From contig VGKZ01000032.1 in assembly GCA_016866815.1 (NCBI GenBank), positions 1 through 10,656 of the forward strand: a stretch of DNA of 10,656 nucleotides, in the 5' to 3' direction. Within the stretch, counting starts at the first letter, position 1, and each line of letters begins with the position of its first letter. This document shows positions 5,575-10,656 of this stretch, piece after piece. A program made the translations under genes and the position numbers. The notes under the pieces were generated by a model. The model had not been told where the DNA came from, did not search any database, and was given only the letters and a program-made list of their open reading frames with translations. The stretch is from Candidatus Peregrinibacteria bacterium. GTDB lineage: Bacteria > Patescibacteriota > Gracilibacteria > Peribacterales > Peribacteraceae.

Positions 5575-7002
5575 ATGCATCCCAAACACAAAAAACACCT
5601 GCTGAGTATAGCAGCTCTTGGATCTCTGACGACACTGCTCCTGGTGTCCAGATCCTCCACTGCAGCACTCAATCCGTACGAAGCACCGTACACGACGATT
5701 CAGAGAAGCACGCACAGCGAATCGCCGTACATTCGTGAAACTGGTCCTGCAATTCACGCGGACACATTTTCGTACCGTATTGCAGAACGTCTACAGCATC
5801 GGCTGCGTCGCAGGGGCAACCACATCGCACCTCCTGTCGACCAGCTTGAGCAGGCAGTCCGTCAGCGACAGGATCTCCTCACGCATCACACGGATATCAC
5901 GTTCGATTCCGGAGACCCCAAAACCAAAGACCAATGGTCCGTCTCTTTCCAACGCTATCCACTCTGGCTAGGCGGAGTCTTCACTTCAACATCTGCGGCA
6001 TTCCTCATTCGTGAGGATGCGATTGCCCGTGCCATTGCCGACGAGAACATCATCCATGCGAAGTTGCCTGTGGATGCCGTTCTCAAGGAAGTGCAGTGGA
6101 GTACAGATGAGAAGCGTATTTCCAGAGTTGTCATCGATGGAATTGCGAAGAGCGGCTATGTTCTCAATCAGGATTCTGCGGCAACCAAAATCGCTGACGC
6201 ACTCGCCAGCGGTACTGAGTCATTGAGCGTCTCTCTAGATACAGTTCCCGGAAAACTCATCAATGCGTCCGGCGAGGAATTGGGTTCCCTCAGCCTTCTC
6301 TCCACGGGTCGATCCGATTTCAAGGGCTCCGACAACTCCCGCATCGCTAACGTGAAGAAGGCGCTGGACGAACACGTGAACAACACCATCACTGGTCCCG
6401 GTCAGCGATACTCCTTCAACTCAACGCTCGGTGGACCTGTGAGCCAGGGCAATGGCTGGCACATGGCAAAAGTCATCTTCAATGGAGGAGACTTGGAGTA
6501 CGCACCGGGTGGCGGCATCTGCCAGACCTCTTCAACAGTCTACCGTGCGGCGCTCATGGCAGGTCTCCCCGTCCTCGAGCGAAAGGCGCACAGCCTGTAC
6601 GTCAGTTACTACAAGAAATACGGTGTCGGTATCGATGCAACAATCTACCCAGGCTCGCAGGATCTCGTTTTCGTCAACGACACGCAGAACCCTCTGATTA
6701 TCCAGGCATACCATGAAGGTACGGAAGCCTTCGTGAACGTCTACGGAACTCCGGATGGACGCATTGCAGAGCTCTCCGGACCGTATTTCTTCTCCACTGC
6801 ACCGGAAGATGTCGTTGCGCAGGTGAAAGGAATCGCGTCCAATGAAATTGTCTGGCTTCACAGAGTGCAGTACGCAAACGGTACGGTTCGTTCAGAGGAA
6901 GTATCCTCGCGATACAAGGAATTACCGAAGTCGCTTGTCACCGAGTACCCGGCAGCTGAAACGACTCTGCATGCATCGGCTGCCGAAGGTGTGACTGATT
7001 GA
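5575..7002 (+). CDS. Exported VanW-family protein
   Basis: Secreted or membrane-anchored protein carrying a VanW domain, named after an accessory gene of vancomycin-resistance clusters. The biochemical role is not established, but the usual link is to the cell wall. The 475-residue product starts with a signal-type segment: basic HPKHKK, then a hydrophobic stretch about 8-24, with a possible cleavage near SSTA-A (27-31). Residues about 100-215 match in style the peptidoglycan-binding-like domain often found before VanW. The VanW domain spans about 245-380 with GPGQRYSFN (274-282), GNGWHMAKVIFNGG (292-305), PGGGICQTSSTVYRAAL (311-327), GVGIDATIYPG (350-360) and FVNDTQNPL (366-374). A short beta-rich tail ends the protein. 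It has its own strong promoter, divergent from the peptidase gene. No van resistance genes are nearby, so a resistance role is not implied. Confidence 0.92.
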   Translation: MHPKHKKHLLSIAALGSLTTLLLVSRSSTAALNPYEAPYTTIQRSTHSESPYIRETGPAIHADTFSYRIAERLQHRLRRRGNHIAPPVDQLEQAVRQRQDLLTHHTDITFDSGDPKTKDQWSVSFQRYPLWLGGVFTSTSAAFLIREDAIARAIADENIIHAKLPVDAVLKEVQWSTDEKRISRVVIDGIAKSGYVLNQDSAATKIADALASGTESLSVSLDTVPGKLINASGEELGSLSLLSTGRSDFKGSDNSRIANVKKALDEHVNNTITGPGQRYSFNSTLGGPVSQGNGWHMAKVIFNGGDLEYAPGGGICQTSSTVYRAALMAGLPVLERKAHSLYVSYYKKYGVGIDATIYPGSQDLVFVNDTQNPLIIQAYHEGTEAFVNVYGTPDGRIAELSGPYFFSTAPEDVVAQVKGIASNEIVWLHRVQYANGTVRSEEVSSRYKELPKSLVTEYPAAETTLHASAAEGVTD

Positions 7003-7027
7003 TAGCGGATCCAATGCGAGATAGACT
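6999..7027 (+). promoter_or_regulatory. Candidate promoter in the gap after the VanW gene
   Basis: TTGATA (6999-7004) overlaps the VanW stop codon and is followed after 17 nt by TAGACT (7022-7027). The -35 and spacing match the VanW promoter exactly; the -10 matches the consensus at 4 of 6 positions. A transcript would start near 7034, in sequence with no convincing coding frame. Confidence 0.4.
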
Positions 7028-7033
7028 GCGGTG

Positions 7034-7491
7034 GTGTTCAGGATTACCCTGTCCATTACCCTCGGCTTTGCACTGTAGTGCTCACTCTGCACGGGTGGCA
7101 TACTTTCCGTGTTCTCCGAGCTTATTCCCCGTGTCGTCGCAAGCACATCCGGTGTAGAGGATGCCGGCGGGCCCATGAGCTATGCGTCTGTCGGTAGGTT
7201 TTCCTGCATTCGTTCTACGAAGGCCAGTAACACTCTCAACCGTCACGCGACCTCCGGGTGTACGGACAGCAGAGGGTGTCTGAAGCAGGAGCACGTGAAG
7301 AATCGCGACATGCTAGTGTTTGCGCTGAACGCGATCACCCCAGCGCATCCCGCTACGCCTCAGGTAGTTTTTGTCGAATCTACGGAGCAAAGGCCACTTT
7401 TAGCCTATGGAGGCCCACCCGGCTTTTCTCCTTTCCCTGGACTGGCATCCACTGTTAAACTCGAATAGACGAACGTGCTGGACGTTTTTTT
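7034..7491 (+). ncRNA. Candidate structured non-coding RNA of about 450 nt
   Basis: The 7003-7474 gap has no convincing protein-coding frame. It begins with a promoter-like pair and ends in a short hairpin with seven T residues. Hairpins can be drawn inside. CTCGG (7061-7065) pairs with CCGAG (7116-7120) around two smaller hairpins. CATCC/GGATG pairs at 7146-7163, TTCGT-TCT-ACGAA at 7209-7221 and TGCGCTG/CAGCGCA at 7321-7347. The size would fit RNase P RNA or tmRNA, but I do not find the conserved core of either (no GAAAGTCCGG/ACAGAA pair, no tRNA-like CCA end or tag frame). It could also be a long leader for the following gene, or simple spacer. Strand and limits are inferences. Confidence 0.25.
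7472..7491 (+). terminator. Short hairpin with T-run before the dsbA-like gene
   Basis: AACGT-GCTGG-ACGTT is a 5-bp stem running directly into seven T residues. It resembles a weak intrinsic terminator and would end any transcript from the 7003-7470 gap, 22 bp before the next ATG. If dsbA transcription starts upstream, the hairpin would act as an attenuator instead. Confidence 0.5.
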
Positions 7492-7513
7492 ATTTCCCTA
7501 TTCCTCTTTTTGT

Positions 7514-8230
7514 ATGGCTGATTCGAATTCATCAAATCCTTGGTTCGGCGTCTCCATGGCCCTGATCGGCGTGATTGTCGGTTACGGCGTCGCCATGGGA
7601 ACGAACGGAAGCTTCGGTGGTGCTGCAGCGCCTGCTCAAGTCGCCGATGTTGCTGCTCCTACCGCTCCTACACCACCCGCCGAGCCGACGACTGCAGATA
7701 ATGTGAAGCCTGTTGATAAGAAGACAGATCACATTCTCGGCGATCCAAACTCGACAATTTCCATCATTGAGTACTCCGATTACGAGTGTCCTTTCTGCGC
7801 CAGGAATCACCCGACGGTCAAGCAGTTGGTGACGGACAATGACGACGTGAACCTGGTCTACAGACACTACCCGTTGAGCTTCCACGCAAATGCCCAGGCT
7901 ACTGCTGAGGGCTCGGAGTGTGTCGCAAGCCTCGGAGGAAACGATGCCTTCTGGAAGTTTACGGAAGCCGTATTTGATCAGGGTGCTGACAAGGCGAAGC
8001 TCCGCGGCTACGCAGAGTCTGCGGGGGTCAGCGGAACGAAGTTCGACGACTGTATGAACTCCGGGAAGTTCACGCAGGCCGTCAATGATCATTTTGCCGA
8101 GGGAAGCGCTGCCGGCGTCAACGGAACTCCGGGAAACATCATCATCAACAACAAGACCGGAAAGACCCGTATGGTCTCCGGTGCCCAGCCTGCTGCCAAT
8201 TTCCAGGCTGCTATCGACGCATTGCGGTAG
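7514..8230 (+). CDS. DsbA-family thiol oxidoreductase, membrane-anchored
   Basis: Extracytoplasmic thioredoxin-fold protein of the DsbA/BdbD type (thioredoxin_4-like), expected to form or shuffle disulfide bonds in exported proteins. From the ATG at 7514 it has 238 residues. An N-terminal membrane anchor (about 11-29, GVSMALIGVIVGYGVAMG) is followed by an Ala/Pro/Thr-rich linker (about 36-66), then the catalytic domain from about 72. The active site is ECPFC (Cys92, Cys95) and the cis-proline loop is GVNGTPG (Pro206). Two further cysteines, 136 and 180, sit in the helical insertion and could form a second disulfide. A GTG at 7475 would add 13 residues but lies inside the preceding hairpin and makes a worse N-terminus, so ATG 7514 is preferred. 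No DsbB or VKOR partner is adjacent. A strong terminator follows. No clear own promoter was seen. Confidence 0.93.
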   Translation: MADSNSSNPWFGVSMALIGVIVGYGVAMGTNGSFGGAAAPAQVADVAAPTAPTPPAEPTTADNVKPVDKKTDHILGDPNSTISIIEYSDYECPFCARNHPTVKQLVTDNDDVNLVYRHYPLSFHANAQATAEGSECVASLGGNDAFWKFTEAVFDQGADKAKLRGYAESAGVSGTKFDDCMNSGKFTQAVNDHFAEGSAAGVNGTPGNIIINNKTGKTRMVSGAQPAANFQAAIDALR

Positions 8231-8245
8231 AATTCATCTGAACGT

Positions 8246-8273
8246 AAAGGGGGCGGTACGCCGCCCCTTTTTT
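8246..8273 (+). terminator. Intrinsic terminator after the dsbA-like gene
   Basis: GGGGCGG-TACG-CCGCCCC, a perfect 7-bp GC stem with a 4-nt loop, is flanked by AAAG and followed by six T residues. It starts 15 bp after the stop codon and isolates the gene from the downstream lipoprotein gene. Confidence 0.95.
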
Positions 8274-8307
8274 GCTGAGAAAACCTTTTCCTGCAGTCAT
8301 GAGCAGC

Positions 8308-8313
8308 TATACT
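8308..8313 (+). promoter_or_regulatory. -10 box of the lipoprotein gene, probable leaderless transcript
   Basis: TATACT ends exactly 6 nt before the GTG at 8320, the same box and spacing as at obgE (TATACT, 6 nt, ATG). This decides the start codon choice for the lipoprotein. No good -35 was found at the usual distance. Confidence 0.5.
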
Positions 8314-8319
8314 GTGGCA

Positions 8320-9297
8320 GTGAAGATTCGAACTCTCGCTCTTGTTTCGGCTGCAGCTCTCTCGGCGTGCGCTATGACGACAACGCAGGATGCCGGGAGT
8401 TCAGTTTCCTCATCCGCAATATCGTCGATCAGGGAGACGCAGAACATTACCTACATTGGTGTTGTTGAGCCTGCGGGGATCAGTGTATACACAGAGGGCA
8501 GTCACAGACTTGTCCTACCGGAAGGAAAGTTCGTTCTCCTGGAGAGTTCCACGGTAGATTTGAATGGATACGTGAATGAGAAGGTGATGGTTTTCGGATC
8601 CATCCGGCCGACCGTCGAGGCTGGTGGCATGGTGATGCGGGTAACGGAGATTCAATTGCAGGATTCCTCGTCCAGCTCTTCCAAGGAGAGTTCAGCCGAG
8701 ACTTCCAGTGTTCCGTCACGTGGAAGTTCAGCGCTATCCAGCGCATTTGCTACGGTCTCGAGCGTGGCAATTTCCCCCTCCTCGTCAACAGCTGCTGTGG
8801 AGAGTTCAGAAACGCAGTCTTCACTTTTTGTGTCTTCATTGGCAGAGAAATCGTCACTCTCGTCGGTCCCTGCATCCAGTGCCTCTTCGGTAGCCTCGTC
8901 TCAAGCGGATCTCTCTCTCAAAATCGAAACAATGTCTCGCCAGAACTTCGCCCCGTCGCTCTGGACGCAGCAGTATTGCACATCGCATATCGGATTTTGC
9001 CTTCCTATACACAAAAACTGGTGGTTTAAGTCTTTCGGAACGACGACAGTGGAGTTATGGCGCGTCGAGATCAGCTCCGAACCTGTTGAGAATCTGGGTG
9101 AAGGACCGATCGTCGTGCGCTTACTGACAGACAGCAGATCGGCAGATGACGGCACTGTGAAGACGGAAGGCGGCACAGTGACATTTGTGAAGTCGTGGAC
9201 ATTCGACAGACACTTTGAGATTGTTGCAGATGCTCGTCTGAGTGAGGCTGTCCGCTACATTGGCTCCACTTTGTCAGTCTTTGACGACGCACGATAA
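8320..9297 (+). CDS. Serine-rich lipoprotein, function unknown
   Basis: From the GTG at 8320 the product has 325 residues and begins with a compact lipoprotein signal (MKIRTLALVSAAALSAC). The lipobox is LSAC and Cys17 is the predicted lipidated residue, so the mature protein would be anchored on the outer face of the membrane. Residues about 43-114 form a small beta-rich domain (ITYIGVVEPAGISVYTEG, KVMVFGSIRP) that may be OB-like. Residues about 116-196 are a low-complexity Ser/Ala/Glu/Val spacer. A C-terminal globular domain (about 200-325) has a Cys220/Cys227 pair, which could be a disulfide. I do not recognise the family. An in-frame ATG at 8299 would give a longer signal peptide, but it lies upstream of the -10 box. 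The next gene starts 14 bp after the stop, suggesting an operon. Confidence 0.85.
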   Translation: MKIRTLALVSAAALSACAMTTTQDAGSSVSSSAISSIRETQNITYIGVVEPAGISVYTEGSHRLVLPEGKFVLLESSTVDLNGYVNEKVMVFGSIRPTVEAGGMVMRVTEIQLQDSSSSSSKESSAETSSVPSRGSSALSSAFATVSSVAISPSSSTAAVESSETQSSLFVSSLAEKSSLSSVPASSASSVASSQADLSLKIETMSRQNFAPSLWTQQYCTSHIGFCLPIHKNWWFKSFGTTTVELWRVEISSEPVENLGEGPIVVRLLTDSRSADDGTVKTEGGTVTFVKSWTFDRHFEIVADARLSEAVRYIGSTLSVFDDAR

Positions 9298-9311
9298 GTT
9301 CCTCCATCTCC

Positions 9312-9710
9312 ATGGTTGAAGGCAATCTGCACTCCGGTTGGACCACTGTCGAAAATAACGCTGACCCCCTCAGCACTCCCGTACGTTCGGTGCCTGAGAA
9401 GGTAGTTCAGCAGAAGACGTACCTCCCATTCCTGGAGACTCTACGACTCTACGCCGGCTGGCTGCTGGCGTGGTATGGCATTGTCTACATCGTCGGTGCT
9501 TACCAGTACCTCAAGCCATTACCGTTTCGAGTCCCCTACGCAGAGAGTCTCTTCCTTTCACCTCTCGTACTGAGCTTCACGTTCGCGTCCTACCTCTTTC
9601 TGCTCTGCTGCGCTCTGTACAGGGCCTCAGGAAAATCAAAATCTTCCGCTATCGTCGTGACGGTCATCGGCATCGGAGCATTTGTGCTCTACAGGATGAA
9701 TCTGCAATAA
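9312..9710 (+). CDS. Small membrane protein, function unknown
   Basis: 132-residue protein with a polar N-terminal tail (about 1-40) and three predicted membrane segments: about 44-66 (LRLYAGWLLAWYGIVYIVG), 80-104 (LFLSPLVLSFTFASYLFLL) and 112-127 (SAIVVTVIGIGAFVLY). I do not recognise a family. It starts 14 bp after the lipoprotein stop and has no visible promoter of its own, so it is probably co-transcribed and may work at the same membrane site. The leader contains CCTCC rather than a Shine-Dalgarno sequence. Its stop is one base away from the stop of the convergent proline-rich gene, with no terminator between. Confidence 0.75.
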   Translation: MVEGNLHSGWTTVENNADPLSTPVRSVPEKVVQQKTYLPFLETLRLYAGWLLAWYGIVYIVGAYQYLKPLPFRVPYAESLFLSPLVLSFTFASYLFLLCCALYRASGKSKSSAIVVTVIGIGAFVLYRMNLQ

Positions 9711-9711
9711 A

Positions 9712-10374
9712 CTAGAGGCCCAGCTGCTTGCGGATCTCATCAGCTTTTTGCTGCTCCTGGCTCCTGGCTCCCTGCTGGACGTTGATGGACTGTAGATCCT
9801 TCCAGTCTTCGGAATGCTTCTGCTCAAGCTTCATCAACTGTAGGAGGTGCTTCGGTGACAGTTCCGAAAACTTACGCTTCTCCTCCTCAAGGATTTTCTG
9901 GAGCTCATCGATTTGAAACTGCGAAAGTTTTGGAATTGCCTGAACGATCCGCCACTTTTCGTCGCGAGTCAGGGAAATGCTGCCGCGGAGGAGCGAGAGA
10001 AACTTCTGCTCGTCAAATTTCGTCTCCGGGTGAGCAGGGACATTGATATTGTCATTATTCAGAGAGACTGAAGCAGAACCGAAGCGGTAATTACCAACCT
10101 CTTTCAGGATGCGAATATCTTCGTCATCATAGCCCTTCTTCTTCAGATCCTCGTCGGAAGGAAGCGGACCGGGAGGCGGAGGCGGAGGGCCACTGTCCTG
10201 TGGTTGGGCACCGCCCTGTGCACCCTGCTGTGGAGGCGGAGGGGGTGGAGAAGCAAACACCTGCGTAGGGTCCAGACCACCCTGAGGGACTTTGTCTCCG
10301 GGTCTCGGAGGCGGAGGTCCTTGCGTTTGTCCCGCTTGCGGTGGATTTCCTGCTGGAGGGGTTGGGGTGGCCAT
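9712..10374 (-). CDS. Proline-rich protein with helical C-terminus, function unknown
   Basis: 220-residue protein with two distinct halves. Residues 1-72 are low-complexity, rich in Pro, Gly and Gln, with repeated proline runs (GPPPPRPG, SPPPPPPQQG, GPPPPPPGP), and are probably disordered. Residues 73-220 are charged and mostly helical, with motifs SDEDLKKKGYDDEDIRILKEVG (73-94), FLSLLRGSISLTRDEKW (125-141) and IPKLSQFQIDELQKILEEE (147-165), then Lys/Glu/Gln-rich helices. It has no signal peptide or membrane segment. A similar helical tail with a conserved LSQ.QIDEL type motif seems familiar from other CPR hypothetical proteins, but I cannot name a family. The gene begins 35 nt after the stop of an upstream minus-strand gene, so they may share an mRNA. 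A TAGAAT box at 10396-10391 could also be its own -10. Confidence 0.85.
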   Translation of the reverse strand: MATPTPPAGNPPQAGQTQGPPPPRPGDKVPQGGLDPTQVFASPPPPPPQQGAQGGAQPQDSGPPPPPPGPLPSDEDLKKKGYDDEDIRILKEVGNYRFGSASVSLNNDNINVPAHPETKFDEQKFLSLLRGSISLTRDEKWRIVQAIPKLSQFQIDELQKILEEEKRKFSELSPKHLLQLMKLEQKHSEDWKDLQSINVQQGARSQEQQKADEIRKQLGL

Positions 10375-10409
10375 ATATATGCGTGAAGTTATTCTACTTT
10401 AGCAATTTA

Positions 10410-10656
10410 CTAGGCGGAAACAACATGAATTCCCTCTTCCTTGAGTATTCGCACATCATCGACTGGATGAACGATGAAGAGGTTTCCAGGCTCCGGACGT
10501 TCTATTCCCTCTTTCCCATCTGAATTGTACTTGATCCTAGAAAGCTGGTAGTACGCACTGAGATCGATTTTGTCCTGTGTACGGTCCTCCGGGTGCCATT
10601 TTCTCGCTATATCAATGCCGCTGCCATTCAAATACACATGTGTCTGTCCAGGTATA
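10410..10656 (-). CDS. 3' end of an unidentified minus-strand gene
   Basis: The minus strand is open from the window edge to a TAG at 10412-10410, giving at least 81 residues in the frame that ends KEEGIHVVSA. A GTG at 10637 could start a short protein, but the frame stays open upstream (IPGQTHVYLNGSG...), and the sequence looks like the interior of a longer protein, so I treat it as partial. Visible features are a strand-like start (HVYLNGSGIDIARKW), a polar middle (YYQLSRIKYNSDGK) and a hydrophobic end (NLFIVHPVDD, VRILKEEGI). No family was recognised. It is followed 35 nt later by the proline-rich gene on the same strand. Confidence 0.6.
   Translation of the reverse strand, partial: IPGQTHVYLNGSGIDIARKWHPEDRTQDKIDLSAYYQLSRIKYNSDGKEGIERPEPGNLFIVHPVDDVRILKEEGIHVVSA

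Noticed and set aside
7180..7440. Minus-strand resemblance to RNase P RNA (GGAGAAAAGCCGGG near 7430 and TAGAACGAATG near 7215)
   Set aside because: The order is right, but the universal P4 partner (ACAGAANCCGGCTT) is missing and no terminator follows on that strand; likely coincidence.
7109..7468. Plus-strand open frame of 119 codons (GTG start) in the gap before the dsbA-like gene
   Set aside because: No domain-like pattern, no promoter or ribosome site at the start, and the composition reads like translated non-coding DNA.
7532..8092. Minus-strand open frame of 186 codons opposite the dsbA-like gene
   Set aside because: Antisense shadow of a gene with an intact active site and its own terminator.
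1..10656. CRISPR arrays, insertion sequences with terminal repeats, or alternative genetic code
   Set aside because: No regularly spaced repeats or complete transposase were seen, and TGA ends the 3522 and VanW genes while no coding region needs it read through.

Overview
The window looks like chromosomal DNA of a bacterium using the standard code, because TGA is a genuine stop for at least two genes. Base composition is near 50% GC or slightly above, judged by eye. Housekeeping genes (dnaK, obgE, tRNA-Phe) are mixed with small secreted or membrane proteins (VanW-type, DsbA-type, a Ser-rich lipoprotein) and poorly known proteins. This mix, short intergenic gaps, no visible Shine-Dalgarno sequences and several apparently leaderless genes suggest a member of the Patescibacteria/CPR, perhaps near Peregrinibacteria/Peribacteria. 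That placement is an inference from gene style; no rRNA or phylogenetic marker comparison was possible.

Layout. 1-1448 (-): dnaK, running off the left edge, with a sigma70-type promoter overlapped by a perfect CIRCE-type operator. 1547-2851 (+): obgE, divergent from dnaK. 3019-3093 (+): tRNA-Phe(GAA) with encoded CCA. About 3160-3440 (-): decayed C-terminal piece of a serine recombinase with a one-base frameshift. 3522-4190 (+): a 222-residue protein of unknown function behind a near-consensus promoter, closed by a bidirectional terminator. 4422-5498 (-): M20 family metallopeptidase. 5575-7002 (+): exported VanW-domain protein, divergent from the peptidase. 7003-7474: no convincing coding sequence, but a promoter-like start and a hairpin plus T-run end suggest a separate transcript of about 450 nt. 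7514-8230 (+): membrane-anchored DsbA-family oxidoreductase with a textbook terminator. 8320-9297 (+): Ser-rich lipoprotein, then 9312-9710 (+): small membrane protein, probably one operon. 9712-10374 (-): proline-rich protein, preceded by the 3' end of another minus-strand gene (10410 to the right edge).

Functional links. DnaK and Obg are core stress and ribosome-related functions. The VanW protein, DsbA-like protein, Ser-rich lipoprotein and small membrane protein all act at or outside the membrane and lie on the same strand from 5575 to 9710, but each block has its own promoter or terminator, so they are neighbours more than one operon. The most interesting points are a recurring arrangement in which a -10 hexamer ends exactly 6 nt before the start codon (obgE, peptidase, lipoprotein), the unexplained structured gap at 7003-7491, the recombinase relic beside the tRNA, and the symmetric variant of CIRCE.
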